A stretch of DNA of 64,000 nucleotides. Origin: Anaerolineae bacterium. GTDB lineage: Bacteria; Chloroflexota; Anaerolineae; Aggregatilineales; Phototrophicaceae. Shown piece by piece: positions 45,690 through 54,009 of the stretch. Each line of letters begins with the position of its first letter. Position 1 is the first letter of the stretch. The notes beneath the pieces were generated by a model. It was given only the letters and a program-made list of their open reading frames with translations, was not told the origin of the DNA and searched no databases. Both the position numbers and the translations under genes were made by a program. Location: positions 1 to 64,000 of the forward strand of contig JAJEBK010000009.1 of NCBI GenBank assembly GCA_022823945.1, read 5' to 3'.

Positions 45690-46844
45690 ATGCGCATCAC
45701 GCATGTCGAAGCCATCCCGGTCCGTATCAAACGCGAAGAAGCCTATCTGGGCGCTGTGCCAAAAACTGCCGACGAGCGAGCGTATTTCCTGCGTCCACCG
45801 TATCGCGCGCTCTACTCTCGCTATCTCGAAACGGCTTTCGTCAAAATCAGCACCGACGAAGGCGCATTCGGCTGGGGAGAAGCGCTGGCGCCGGTCGCCC
45901 CAGAAGTCGTCTGCGTCATCATAGAGCAATTGCTTGCGCCGGCGCTGCTGAATCGCGATCCGCTGGACGGCAATGTGCTGTGGAATGTGATGTACGACCT
46001 GATGCGCGAGCGCGGCTATTATGGCGGCTTCATGCTCGATGCCATCAGCGCTTGCGATACGGCCTTGTGGGATCTGCGCGGCAAATTGCTGGGGCAGCCT
46101 GTATACAAGCTGCTGGGCGGCGCATTTCGCGAGCAAGTGCCTTGCTATGTTTCGGGATTGCCTCGTCCGACTCCTGAAGAACGGGTCGAGCTGGCGCTGC
46201 AATATGTGGACGAGGGTTTCAACGCTTTCAAGCTGGCGGCTGGACACGGCGTGCGCGCGGATGCGGTCAGCGTCAAAGCCTTGCGCGATGCCTTGGGCGA
46301 CGAAGCGACCCTGCTGCTGGACGCGCACTGGGTCTATGCGCTGGACGACGCCATACAACTGGGGCAGGCGCTGGCCGGGCTGGGCGTTGGCTTCTTTGAA
46401 GCGCCCATCAACCCCGAAGACATTGACGCGCATGCTCAGTTGTCGGCCGCGGTGGCGGTGCCGATCGCGCATGGCGAGACCGAACGCACGCGCTATCAAT
46501 TTCGCCCCTGGCTGGAACAAGACGCCGCGCAAATCTTGCAGCCGGATGTCGGGCGCGCTGGCATCAGCGAAGTTATCAAAATCGCCAGCATGGCCGAGGC
46601 TTTCAACACGCGCGTCGCGCCGCACCTGAGCGTTGGTTTGGGCATCTGCATCGCCGCGACTATCCATGCCGCAGCGGCTATTCCCAATTTGTACCTGCTG
46701 GAGTATCAGCCACCGGTCTTTGCAGCCGCCAACCTGCTGCTGGAATCGCCCTTGACCTGTGTCGCTGGTTTCTATGACCTGCCGACTGGCGGGGGGCTGG
46801 GTGTGGCGCTGGACGAGGCGAAAGTGCGCGAATTGCAGGCCTGA
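45690..46844 (+). CDS. Mandelate racemase/muconate lactonising enzyme family protein, probable sugar-acid dehydratase
   Basis: Enolase-superfamily enzyme, 384 residues. Magnesium ligands Asp211, Glu237 and Glu263 are present. Asp211-Ala-His213 gives the DxH pattern seen in galactonate-type dehydratases, and Asp286/His312 form the His-Asp dyad of the mandelate racemase subgroup. Lys181 stands where the KxK motif begins, but the second Lys is Ala183. These features fit syn-dehydration of an aldonic acid to a 2-keto-3-deoxy acid. ATG at 45690 follows TGAGGAAA. It is divergent from the DapA-family gene, which could take the product further. Exact substrate unknown. Confidence 0.88.
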   Translation: MRITHVEAIPVRIKREEAYLGAVPKTADERAYFLRPPYRALYSRYLETAFVKISTDEGAFGWGEALAPVAPEVVCVIIEQLLAPALLNRDPLDGNVLWNVMYDLMRERGYYGGFMLDAISACDTALWDLRGKLLGQPVYKLLGGAFREQVPCYVSGLPRPTPEERVELALQYVDEGFNAFKLAAGHGVRADAVSVKALRDALGDEATLLLDAHWVYALDDAIQLGQALAGLGVGFFEAPINPEDIDAHAQLSAAVAVPIAHGETERTRYQFRPWLEQDAAQILQPDVGRAGISEVIKIASMAEAFNTRVAPHLSVGLGICIAATIHAAAAIPNLYLLEYQPPVFAAANLLLESPLTCVAGFYDLPTGGGLGVALDEAKVRELQA

Positions 46845-46902
46845 CTTCCCTCTGTCGAGACAGGGAGCTGGGTTGTGGTGATTTTAGTGGAGTTGACAAC
46901 CC

Positions 46903-46949
46903 TGCCCCCATCCCCCAGCCCCTTGCCCCCAAAATGAGGGAAGGGGAGC
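46903..46949 (+). repeat. Repeat module A, copy 2
   Basis: 47 bases identical to the reverse complement of 102-148. Confidence 0.75.
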
Positions 46950-46966
46950 GCTGCACCGTTTTGAAG

Positions 46967-46994
46967 TCCCTCCCTCTTTAATGGGGGAGGGATT
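46967..46994 (+). repeat. Repeat module B, copy 2
   Basis: TCCCTCCC and GGGAGGGA flank a 10-nt loop. It matches the reverse complement of 1-27 except for one inserted A. Only 17 bp separate it from module A here, against about 74 bp at the left end, where module C is inserted. Confidence 0.7.
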
Positions 46995-47047
46995 TAGGGT
47001 GGGGGGCATATCCACGATTCTCATCACTTCCGGGTGACTGAGGGCGG

Positions 47048-47860
47048 TCAACCCGGGACGAGCGGCGCTTTTGGACGGACGATTTGCAGGCGCTCTGGCG
47101 TCAACCGAGCCGCTAACTTATCGGAAACGCGGTAGCCGTGGCGGAAGTTGCCCCAGCTGGGTCCATAGCGAAAGACGATGATGCGCCGTTCGCCAGGATT
47201 AACGCGCTTGGCTGAGCCATGCGCCAGGCAATCCACAAACAGAATGGCATCGCCGGCTTGCATGCGCAGCTCCACCGCGCCCTCGACCTGGTCGACATAG
47301 GGCTGCTCGCTGTGCATTTGGTGCTTGTGCGCATCCGGATGCGCGAAATTGGATTTGTGACTGCCGGGGATGATCATGGTTCCGCCATCGCCCTCGCCAA
47401 TATCGGTCAGCGCCATCAGCACATTGATCTGACCGCAGTGGAAGCCGCCGTTGTAATAGCGGAATTGCGTGCGTTTGGTGCCTTCGTGCCCGCCGCTGTG
47501 CAAGCCGATCGCCTGCCCAGGACCGCGTATGCTGGCGAAGCACTCGTCAATGAAAAGCGGGCCGTGATTGTAGTCGAATGTGCCTGCGCCGCCGACGAAT
47601 GTCTTGACCTTGTCGATCCAGGCTGGATGGTCGATGAGCCGCTCGAAAGCTGCGCCACCTTCATAGATCTGCTGCAAGTTTAGCCCTTCATCATCGCCAT
47701 AGGTATGTCCGTGCACATAGCCGTTCCACTCGCCCGGCGACATGGGCAGCAGCGCGTCAATGCCGGCGTTCAGCTCGCGCACCTCGCCAGTTGAAAGCGC
47801 GCCTTTCAACAGCAGATAGCCGCGCAGGTCGAAGAAATACTTCTCGCGTTCGCTGACCAT
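47048..47860 (-). CDS. PhyH-family protein lacking the metal-binding Asp
   Basis: 270-residue member of the phytanoyl-CoA dioxygenase (Fe(II)/2-oxoglutarate) superfamily. The second half has family features: MALTDIGEGDGGTMIIPGSHKSNF near 155-178, then FVDCLAHGSAKRVNPGERRIIVFRYGP with the distal His and 2-oxoglutarate-binding Arg. The first metal box, expected as His-x-Asp, reads His-Ser-Gly (about residues 121-123, in GLHSGGHEG). Iron halogenases have Gly or Ala there, but some PhyH subfamilies do too, so chemistry is open. ATG at 47860 follows GGGGAG by 5 bp; GTG at 47866 is too close. Last gene of the minus-strand block, 12 bp after the FAD gene. Confidence 0.8.
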   Translation of the reverse strand: MVSEREKYFFDLRGYLLLKGALSTGEVRELNAGIDALLPMSPGEWNGYVHGHTYGDDEGLNLQQIYEGGAAFERLIDHPAWIDKVKTFVGGAGTFDYNHGPLFIDECFASIRGPGQAIGLHSGGHEGTKRTQFRYYNGGFHCGQINVLMALTDIGEGDGGTMIIPGSHKSNFAHPDAHKHQMHSEQPYVDQVEGAVELRMQAGDAILFVDCLAHGSAKRVNPGERRIIVFRYGPSWGNFRHGYRVSDKLAARLTPERLQIVRPKAPLVPG

Positions 47861-47872
47861 GTTCACTCCCCG

Positions 47873-50161
47873 TCACGCATAACACTGCAGGCCAAAGATG
47901 GCGGCGGGCGCTTCGCCCTGCACCTCCAGCACTTCGACTCGCAGTTGATCGGTTTCAACAGGTTCGTCAAAGCGAATCTGGTTGATGGTCTGGTGATTGT
48001 CCGCGACTTCCGCGAAGACCCGGCCATTGCCGTCGCCCAGCCGATAATGCTTGACTGTGAAGGGCATGACCGACTCGGGGTGCCCGCGCAGGCTGGTCTC
48101 CATGGCGTGGTCGAAGTCGCTATCAAACATGAGCGTGACCTGGCTGACGCTCTGCGGGTATGTCCAGTGGATATCCAGCTTTGGCTCGGGATCGTCTGGT
48201 TCCGCCACCCAGGCATTCACCGCCGATGTGGGGCGGGCCAAGCCATTGCCGATATTCTGCGCATCAAAACCATTGATCGGCTGCGAGAAAGCTATGGCGA
48301 AATTGTGCCCGGCCGGGCGGCGAGGCGGCGTCCAAAACTCAAATGCCTCCACGCCGATATCCTGTTGGGGCAGCTGCGACCGCCAATAGTGCAGCGCCAG
48401 CAAGCCAGTAATGCGCTGCTCGCTCAAGTGCAGCTGCACAAACGGGTTCGCCATGACGCACACGAAGGCATAACGCGAATCGTCTATCAATTGGGAGAAG
48501 CCCAACTCAACCGCTTGATTATTACCCGCCGGCAGATCAATCCGCAGCTTCTGCAATGTGATATCGGGCGTGTAATTGTCGCGCCGCGAACTGATGCGCA
48601 GTTGCACATCCAGGCTTGTGGCTTCGTCCGCGTCCGCCCAGATGGTCATGCCCGGCACCCGTCCGCGCTGCAAGGGCAACATCTGCGCGTAGGGGCGCTG
48701 CAGCCGGTGGCGCGGTCCATCGTCCGGGAGCTTTTCCAGGCAGAGCTTGCTGGAGGCGCGGATGGTCGCCGTTTTGACCAGATCCTCGGCGTCTTCGAGC
48801 TTGAATTGCGGGATAAATTGGCCGACGCGCTGCAAATCGCGCTGCAGCAATTCGATGCGTCCGGGCTGGGCGATATCCCGTGGCAGCAGACCGTGCCGGA
48901 TGCAGTGCGCTGCCGCCATGCCCACCGACTGCGCCGCCGAAGCCAAGGTCAGCATCACGCGCGTCGACCCGAAAGCCACATGCGATGCGCTCATGATGCG
49001 CCCGGCGATGAACAAGTTGCGGATATTCTTGCTGTATTGTGTGCGGTAGGGCACTTGATATACGCCTTTGGCATGCCATTGGTCGCAACCGGGCCGCTCG
49101 CTGAAGACGCCGTCAGCCGGGTGCAGGTCGATCGACCAGCCGCCAAATGAAATCGCGTCATAATGATGCCGCTGCTCGATAATATCCTGCTGGATCATCA
49201 TGGTATCGCCTTCAAAACGCCGGCTTTCCCGCTTGCCAGGAATCTGCCCGACCCATTCCAGTGTCAATGTCTCGGCATCGGGGAACTCGCCCGAATTCTT
49301 GATGTAATTCCAAACGCCATAAACGACTTTCCACAGCTGCCATTTGATGGTTTCGGTTTCGTGCACGGTGTCCAGCCGCCCGCCATATTCGATCCACCAA
49401 AGCCGACAGCCATCGGTGGCGGTGTTGAAGCTGCGGAAGCGCGGGATCTGCGTGATGTCTTCCAGCGCATAACTGGGCGGCACAAACTTGACCGGCACGC
49501 CGATATCTTTGCTGTAGAAGTAAATGGAATGCCCCAGCAAATAGCCATATTCTTCGCTGGGCGCGAACTTTTCGCCAAATTCATCGCTGGCTTCTGCGCC
49601 CATGCGGAAAGCTGCGCCCCCCTGAAATGCCACGATGCCATCGCCCGATGCATCGCAGAATAGCGGCGCGTACAGCTCGTATTGGGTGGAGTTCTGACTG
49701 CAAAAGGCGGTGACCGACTCGATCGTCTCGCCATCGCTCTTGGCCACATTGATAGCGGCGGTATTCAGCAACAGCGTGAGATTCGGCTCTTCAACGACTT
49801 TTTCCAGCAAAATGGTGTCGAAGAGCAAGCTGTTGCCTTCGCGGTTGCGGTACATATTTTCGACCAGCAGTTCGTCGATGACGCCGCCTTCGCGCGCCCA
49901 GCGATTGTTGTTGTTCATGTGCGAGGTCGCGCCCAAAGCCCACAGACGCACTTCGCTGCTGGCATTGCCGCCGAGCACGGGACGGTCTTGCACCAGCACG
50001 ACCTTGATGCCGGCGCGGGCAGCTGTGATAGCCGCGCAAGTGCCGGCCAACCCGCCACCCACGATGACCAGATCGCTGTCGATGCGGACTGTCTTTGGCG
50101 AGCGCGCCTCTGCCGAGAAAGGCTCACTTAGCATTCTTGGTATCTGGTTGTCTTGTTTCAT
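47873..50161 (-). CDS. FAD-dependent oxidoreductase with C-terminal extension
   Basis: 762 residues. The FAD-binding Rossmann start VIVGGGLAGTCAAITAARAG (residues 32-51) is followed by GGNASSEVRLWALG, typical of the FAD_oxidored (PF12831) family found in polysaccharide-degrading and planctomycete-type clusters. The flavin domain ends near residue 450, and the remaining 300 residues look beta-rich, like a carbohydrate- or ligand-binding module (KTVEVL-type ending, several Trp/Tyr-rich strands). No signal peptide. Its ATG overlaps the sulfatase stop by 4 nt. Substrate unknown; oxidation of a sugar or sugar alcohol is a guess from context. Confidence 0.82.
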   Translation of the reverse strand: MKQDNQIPRMLSEPFSAEARSPKTVRIDSDLVIVGGGLAGTCAAITAARAGIKVVLVQDRPVLGGNASSEVRLWALGATSHMNNNNRWAREGGVIDELLVENMYRNREGNSLLFDTILLEKVVEEPNLTLLLNTAAINVAKSDGETIESVTAFCSQNSTQYELYAPLFCDASGDGIVAFQGGAAFRMGAEASDEFGEKFAPSEEYGYLLGHSIYFYSKDIGVPVKFVPPSYALEDITQIPRFRSFNTATDGCRLWWIEYGGRLDTVHETETIKWQLWKVVYGVWNYIKNSGEFPDAETLTLEWVGQIPGKRESRRFEGDTMMIQQDIIEQRHHYDAISFGGWSIDLHPADGVFSERPGCDQWHAKGVYQVPYRTQYSKNIRNLFIAGRIMSASHVAFGSTRVMLTLASAAQSVGMAAAHCIRHGLLPRDIAQPGRIELLQRDLQRVGQFIPQFKLEDAEDLVKTATIRASSKLCLEKLPDDGPRHRLQRPYAQMLPLQRGRVPGMTIWADADEATSLDVQLRISSRRDNYTPDITLQKLRIDLPAGNNQAVELGFSQLIDDSRYAFVCVMANPFVQLHLSEQRITGLLALHYWRSQLPQQDIGVEAFEFWTPPRRPAGHNFAIAFSQPINGFDAQNIGNGLARPTSAVNAWVAEPDDPEPKLDIHWTYPQSVSQVTLMFDSDFDHAMETSLRGHPESVMPFTVKHYRLGDGNGRVFAEVADNHQTINQIRFDEPVETDQLRVEVLEVQGEAPAAIFGLQCYA

Positions 50162-51585
50162 GCCTTTTCCTCCAAGCCTATGGACGCAACCCAGCGCCGC
50201 AAAGCCAACTGCAATTCGTCCTTGACAGCATTATGCTGCCGATTGTCCCACAGATTCTCCAATTCATGCGCATCAGTCCGCAGATCGTAGAGTTCGCCCG
50301 CTGCGCCTGCTTCGGCGATGAGCTTCCAGTCGTGGCTGCGGATCATACGGATGCGGCCCGCCAGCGAGACCGGGTTGCCCTCCCAGGCCAGTCGCTCATC
50401 GGCTGGATTGGTGTATAGCCTATCTTGCAGTCCCTCGCGCTGCAAGCGGGCTTCATCAAATGGCTCGCCGGGCACGCCATATTCACTAATGGCGTAGGGG
50501 CGAATCGGACCACCTGATCCGCCGTCCCGCAGGAAGGGCAGCAGGTTCACGCCCTGCGCCTGCTCCGGGCAATGTATACCTGCGGCGGCCGCAAATGTCG
50601 GCATCAGATCAATGTGCGAGGCGAAGCGATCGTCAAGACGGCCACAATCGATCTGGCCAGGCCAGCGCACAATGAAAGGCACGCGTGTAAGCGCATCGTA
50701 TAGCGCGGGACTCTTGGTGATCAGGCCATGATCCCCTTGGTAATCTCCATGATCGCTTGTGAAAACCAGCAATGTGTTTGCGCTCAGTCCGCGCTCGTCC
50801 AGCAGGTCGAGAATTCGCCCGATTTCGCCGTCGATCATCATCACCATGCCGTAATAGACACGGCGCATCAAGCCAACTTGTGCCGCGCTGAAAGGAATGA
50901 CTGCATCGTTGTTGCGCTGGTGAAATTGCTGTCTGAAGGGCTTGCCCGCTCCAGCCAATCCCGCCAACTCGATATGCGGCGGCGGCAAGTCGTCAACCAT
51001 TGAATAGTATGGTTCGGGCGCTTCATACGGCGTATGTGGATACAAGTACGACAGCCACAGAAAGAATGGCTGGGCGGCTTCGGCGCAGCGATTGATATAG
51101 CGCAGCGCGGATTCGGTCTTGGCGTGTTCCGATGTGACTGAAGTCGGGACTGGCTCTTCCGCCAAACGCGGATACTTGCAGCGCCTGTAACGAACCCAGT
51201 CCAGGTAATCGCTCCAGTCCGGGTGTGATTCCAGCGCCGGTTTCTCGTCCCACCAATCGAAGTCAGAAGCGGTCAAAAAGGAGTGGTTCTTCCCGCTCAA
51301 GCCCGTGATATAGCCGCCTTCCCTCAGCATCGTTACGATATCGGTCGGCGGCCGCGCGCCTCGGTCGTGGTTGGAGGTACAACCATGTGTACTCGTCCAC
51401 TGGCCGCTGTGCAGGCTCCAGCGGTTGGCGAGACAAACCGGTGATGGTGTGGTCGCGTGCGTGAAGGCCACGCCTTCGCGCGTCAGCCGGTCGAGATTGG
51501 GCGTCCGTATCCGACTATTGCCCAAGGCGTGAATCGTATCAAAACGCTGCTGATCCGTGTAGATGAGCAGGATGTTTGGTTTCAC
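50158..51585 (-). CDS. Type I sulfatase with CxAxR modification site
   Basis: 475-residue sulfatase. Metal site PNILLIYTDQQRFD (4-16). The residue converted to formylglycine is Cys51 in CLANR (51-55) followed by WSLHSGQW, that is C-x-A-x-R and not the C-x-P-x-R seen in the sulfatase at 43230. The Ala form is accepted by radical-SAM anaerobic maturases in the literature but is unusual for the oxygen-dependent FGE. Later metal site LVFTSDHGDYQGDHGL near 260. No signal peptide. Overlaps the FAD gene by 4 nt and follows PhyH at a 3-bp gap. Confidence 0.9.
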   Translation of the reverse strand: MKPNILLIYTDQQRFDTIHALGNSRIRTPNLDRLTREGVAFTHATTPSPVCLANRWSLHSGQWTSTHGCTSNHDRGARPPTDIVTMLREGGYITGLSGKNHSFLTASDFDWWDEKPALESHPDWSDYLDWVRYRRCKYPRLAEEPVPTSVTSEHAKTESALRYINRCAEAAQPFFLWLSYLYPHTPYEAPEPYYSMVDDLPPPHIELAGLAGAGKPFRQQFHQRNNDAVIPFSAAQVGLMRRVYYGMVMMIDGEIGRILDLLDERGLSANTLLVFTSDHGDYQGDHGLITKSPALYDALTRVPFIVRWPGQIDCGRLDDRFASHIDLMPTFAAAAGIHCPEQAQGVNLLPFLRDGGSGGPIRPYAISEYGVPGEPFDEARLQREGLQDRLYTNPADERLAWEGNPVSLAGRIRMIRSHDWKLIAEAGAAGELYDLRTDAHELENLWDNRQHNAVKDELQLALRRWVASIGLEEKA

Positions 51586-51588
51586 GCC

Positions 51589-52440
51589 TTAGGTGCCGTG
51601 TCGATCTTGCTCAACCCCATGCTGCTGGCACCAGTCGTTGAGCGGGTTGAAGCCGCCGCTGGGCTGGAATTCCAAGGTGTCGTCCAGGTCTTCGCCAACC
51701 AGATATTGTTCCAGGTCGCTGAGCTTCTCGACGAATGACCGGTCTTGCATGACATAATCCATCGGCTTCAGCCAGCGATAGGCATAGCCGATCATGACGG
51801 CTTTGCGCGTGATCCCCGTGAAGTTGGGCGCGCCAGCATGCCAGGTGCGATATTCAAAAATCACGCAATCGCCGGGATTCAGCAGCGGCTCGATGGCGTT
51901 GACGGGGTCGGTCGCTCCCGCGGGGATGTCGATGCGCTCCTTGAGCTGGTTGCTACCCGGCGCGAGCATGGTGACACCGCTATTGGGCTGGCTGAGGTCG
52001 GTCAGGTAAAAGGCGCACTTCAAGCCGATGCGCGGATAATTGGCGGCACCCAGGTCCAACGATGTCCGGCCATTGTCGCGGTGCCAACCGGGCCTGCGGA
52101 TGCTGTCGGGCGTGTCGGGCGGGTCGGGATGCCGATAGATGAGATGGCTCGTGGAAAGCTGCAGGTTCGAACCCAGCAGTTGGATCACCAGAGGCAGCGT
52201 GACTTGGTTGGTCAGCAGGGGAATGAAGGCATCGTCCATCGTGATGCAGTTGCGAAAGCCATCATAAATCCCGCCGCCTGTCACGAAGCGGTTGAAGCGC
52301 TGGTCGGTGGCCAACAGCCGGTCGCCGGCTTCGATCAAGCTGCTGATGGCGCCGTCATCAAGCACATTGCGGACGATCAAATAGCCTTCATCATAAAATT
52401 GCCTGCGCTGTTCATCGCCAAGCTTTGTATAGCCGTCCAT
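51589..52440 (-). CDS. PhyH-family Fe(II)/2-oxoglutarate dioxygenase
   Basis: 283 residues with a complete facial triad: His120-Arg-Asp122 in GWHRDNG and distal His201 in EYRTWHAG, plus Arg212 for 2-oxoglutarate. The N-terminus EQRRQFYDEGYLIVRNVLD and the LTDLSQPNSGVTMLAPGSNQL block are standard. Family chemistry is hydroxylation, which can lead to oxidative O-dealkylation. ATG at 52440 follows GGAGATC; the upstream in-frame extension overlaps the next gene and has no PhyH similarity. Contrast with the His-Ser-Gly protein at 47048 in the same block. Confidence 0.87.
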   Translation of the reverse strand: MDGYTKLGDEQRRQFYDEGYLIVRNVLDDGAISSLIEAGDRLLATDQRFNRFVTGGGIYDGFRNCITMDDAFIPLLTNQVTLPLVIQLLGSNLQLSTSHLIYRHPDPPDTPDSIRRPGWHRDNGRTSLDLGAANYPRIGLKCAFYLTDLSQPNSGVTMLAPGSNQLKERIDIPAGATDPVNAIEPLLNPGDCVIFEYRTWHAGAPNFTGITRKAVMIGYAYRWLKPMDYVMQDRSFVEKLSDLEQYLVGEDLDDTLEFQPSGGFNPLNDWCQQHGVEQDRHGT

Positions 52441-52460
52441 GCAAGATCTCCATTTTCTTC

Positions 52461-53846
52461 TTATGTATAGGTGAAATAGGCGGTGGCGGTGCAATCGGCG
52501 TTGCTGCGAATGCGCACCCAATGCGCGCTGTAGCCGGGCGGGAATGTATGATGCGCATAAGCGCCAGGCGCGACACCCAGGCGGGCATAGGTCTTCCAAC
52601 TGCCATTGCCCAGGAAGTCCACCTCGATGCTGAATTGGACTGGGTCGCCACCATCGTTGCACAGGTGCAGCGCCTTGTTGTCGAAGCCGGTCATCAAATA
52701 GGGGTCAGAAACTTCGTCGGCGGCAACCGCATCTCCCCACCAGACGCCACCCCAGCCGGCCGGTTTGCCGAAGTTCCACAGGTCATCGGTCTTGCCAAAA
52801 TACAAGCCGGATTGTGGCTCGCCAGCCAGTTGATTCGCGCCGTGATGCGGGCTGGCATTGTCGCTGCCCAGTACCAGCATGCCACGATATGTACAAAAGT
52901 CGCCCAGCACCCAAAGATGTGTGGAGATCGGGCGAACACCCCAGATGCGATTCTCGTATGCCCAGGGCGAAAGCTCATAAAACAGGCCATGACAATCCAG
53001 AATGAAGCGCTCGTGATCGACTTCGCGGATGCGGGGCCATTCGGTCTGCCACATGTGGTCGAAGCAATGGCTGGCTTTGGGCAGGCGATAGCGCTTCCAT
53101 TGCCCGTTCGCTTCGGTATACACTTGCAAGATGGCTGACCGTTTGTCCCAGCCCATGGCGAAGATCGTGCCAGCGAAGTTGCCGCGCCCATTGACCTCGA
53201 TGAAAGGGTTTCGCTCGATGATGCGCCAGGTCTCGCCATCCCATTCCGCCAGCCGACCAGCCGCTTCTGCGCCCAGATAATCGCGTTCGTCATAGCTGTT
53301 GTTGGCCACGATGACGCGACCGAAGTTGCTGTAGGCGGCTTTGAAATGCGCGTATTCATGGTCGGGAACGCCCAATTCGATCGTCAAATCCGCCAGCCAG
53401 GTCGGCTGCAGGGTGTGTACATCCAGCTCATAGAACTCGCCTTCCATGCCCAGCATATAGACTTTGTTTTCGGGGTCGTGCAAATGACGCATGGTCGAGC
53501 ACAGACGCACTTCGCGCAATTCCTCGATGGTGCGCACATCCCCGCGCGCGTCGATGACATGCGGGCCGATGAAGCACTGGTTGGACTCGAAGTGAACCAT
53601 GCGGTTGGTGTAAGTGCCCACATAGCTCTGCGGATGCTTGTGCATGTTCAGGTTTTCGTCGATGCGGTATAGCCCGGTGCCGACTCCGCTGGGCGACTTG
53701 TGCGATACATAAGTAACCAGCCACAGCGAACCAGCCCAGGCCATCAGCGCGCCGATGCCGCATTCGCTGCGCGGAGGTCCCAGCTCTGCCGTGAGCGCCA
53801 AATGCGGCATCACGCCGCTGAGGTTCAAGTGTTTGTCTGCTGTCAT
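52461..53846 (-). CDS. Conserved-looking protein of unknown function, possibly a beta-propeller
   Basis: 461 residues with no signal peptide and no family I recognise with certainty. The sequence alternates short strands with Trp/Tyr/Gly turns (WAGSLWLVTYVSH, YVGTYTNRMVHFES, LAEWDGETWRIIE, FAGTIFAMGWDKRSAILQVY, GVRPISTHLWVLGDF). Each begins with a recognisable outward strand, suggesting blades of a beta-propeller. The C-terminal 60 residues (VQFSIEVDFLGNGSWKTYARL to the end) resemble a small beta-sandwich. First enzyme-type gene after the transporter. ATG at 53846 follows GCGAGG by 5 bp. A lyase or glycosidase role is possible but unsupported. Confidence 0.7.
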   Translation of the reverse strand: MTADKHLNLSGVMPHLALTAELGPPRSECGIGALMAWAGSLWLVTYVSHKSPSGVGTGLYRIDENLNMHKHPQSYVGTYTNRMVHFESNQCFIGPHVIDARGDVRTIEELREVRLCSTMRHLHDPENKVYMLGMEGEFYELDVHTLQPTWLADLTIELGVPDHEYAHFKAAYSNFGRVIVANNSYDERDYLGAEAAGRLAEWDGETWRIIERNPFIEVNGRGNFAGTIFAMGWDKRSAILQVYTEANGQWKRYRLPKASHCFDHMWQTEWPRIREVDHERFILDCHGLFYELSPWAYENRIWGVRPISTHLWVLGDFCTYRGMLVLGSDNASPHHGANQLAGEPQSGLYFGKTDDLWNFGKPAGWGGVWWGDAVAADEVSDPYLMTGFDNKALHLCNDGGDPVQFSIEVDFLGNGSWKTYARLGVAPGAYAHHTFPPGYSAHWVRIRSNADCTATAYFTYT

Positions 53847-53898
53847 GCTGCCTCGCTGATTTCTTCCTATGGTCAGAATCTTACGCTGGCGCCCGTGG

Positions 53899-53997
53899 TC
53901 AGACCTGTGCTTGCCGCTCTTCCAATGCGAAACTGCCAAGCGCTTGCGCGCCCAGTTGATCGACCAGCACGAAGAGAATATTTGGACGCGATCCCAC
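53899..53997 (-). pseudogene. N-terminal fragment of a sulfatase
   Basis: A 32-codon minus-strand frame opening at a GTG (53995-53997) and ending at TGA (53899-53901). Its translation SRPNILFVLVDQLGAQALG is the N-terminal metal-binding strand of type I sulfatases (compare PNILLIYTDQQR at 51585). The frame stops before the CxPxR site, and nothing downstream in the gap continues it. It lies between the permease and the unknown gene, in the same orientation as the block. Confidence 0.6.
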
Positions 53998-54009
53998 AGT
54001 GGGCAGCCC

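Larger units (their letters stand above)
46845..47047. other. Intergenic region made largely of repeat modules
   Basis: Between the convergent enolase and PhyH genes. Holds module A (46903-46949) and module B (46967-46994). An imperfect TCCC.TGTC/GACAGGGA inverted repeat lies at about 46849-46869. The hairpin in module B, with a short T run after it, may serve as terminator for either side. Confidence 0.55.

Noticed and set aside
46849-46869. Inverted repeat after the enolase gene as an intrinsic terminator
   Set aside because: The stem is interrupted, the loop would be too small and no T-run follows.
47018-47866. Using the GTG at 47866 as start of the PhyH gene
   Set aside because: It touches the GGGGAG ribosome-binding site; ATG at 47860 is properly spaced.
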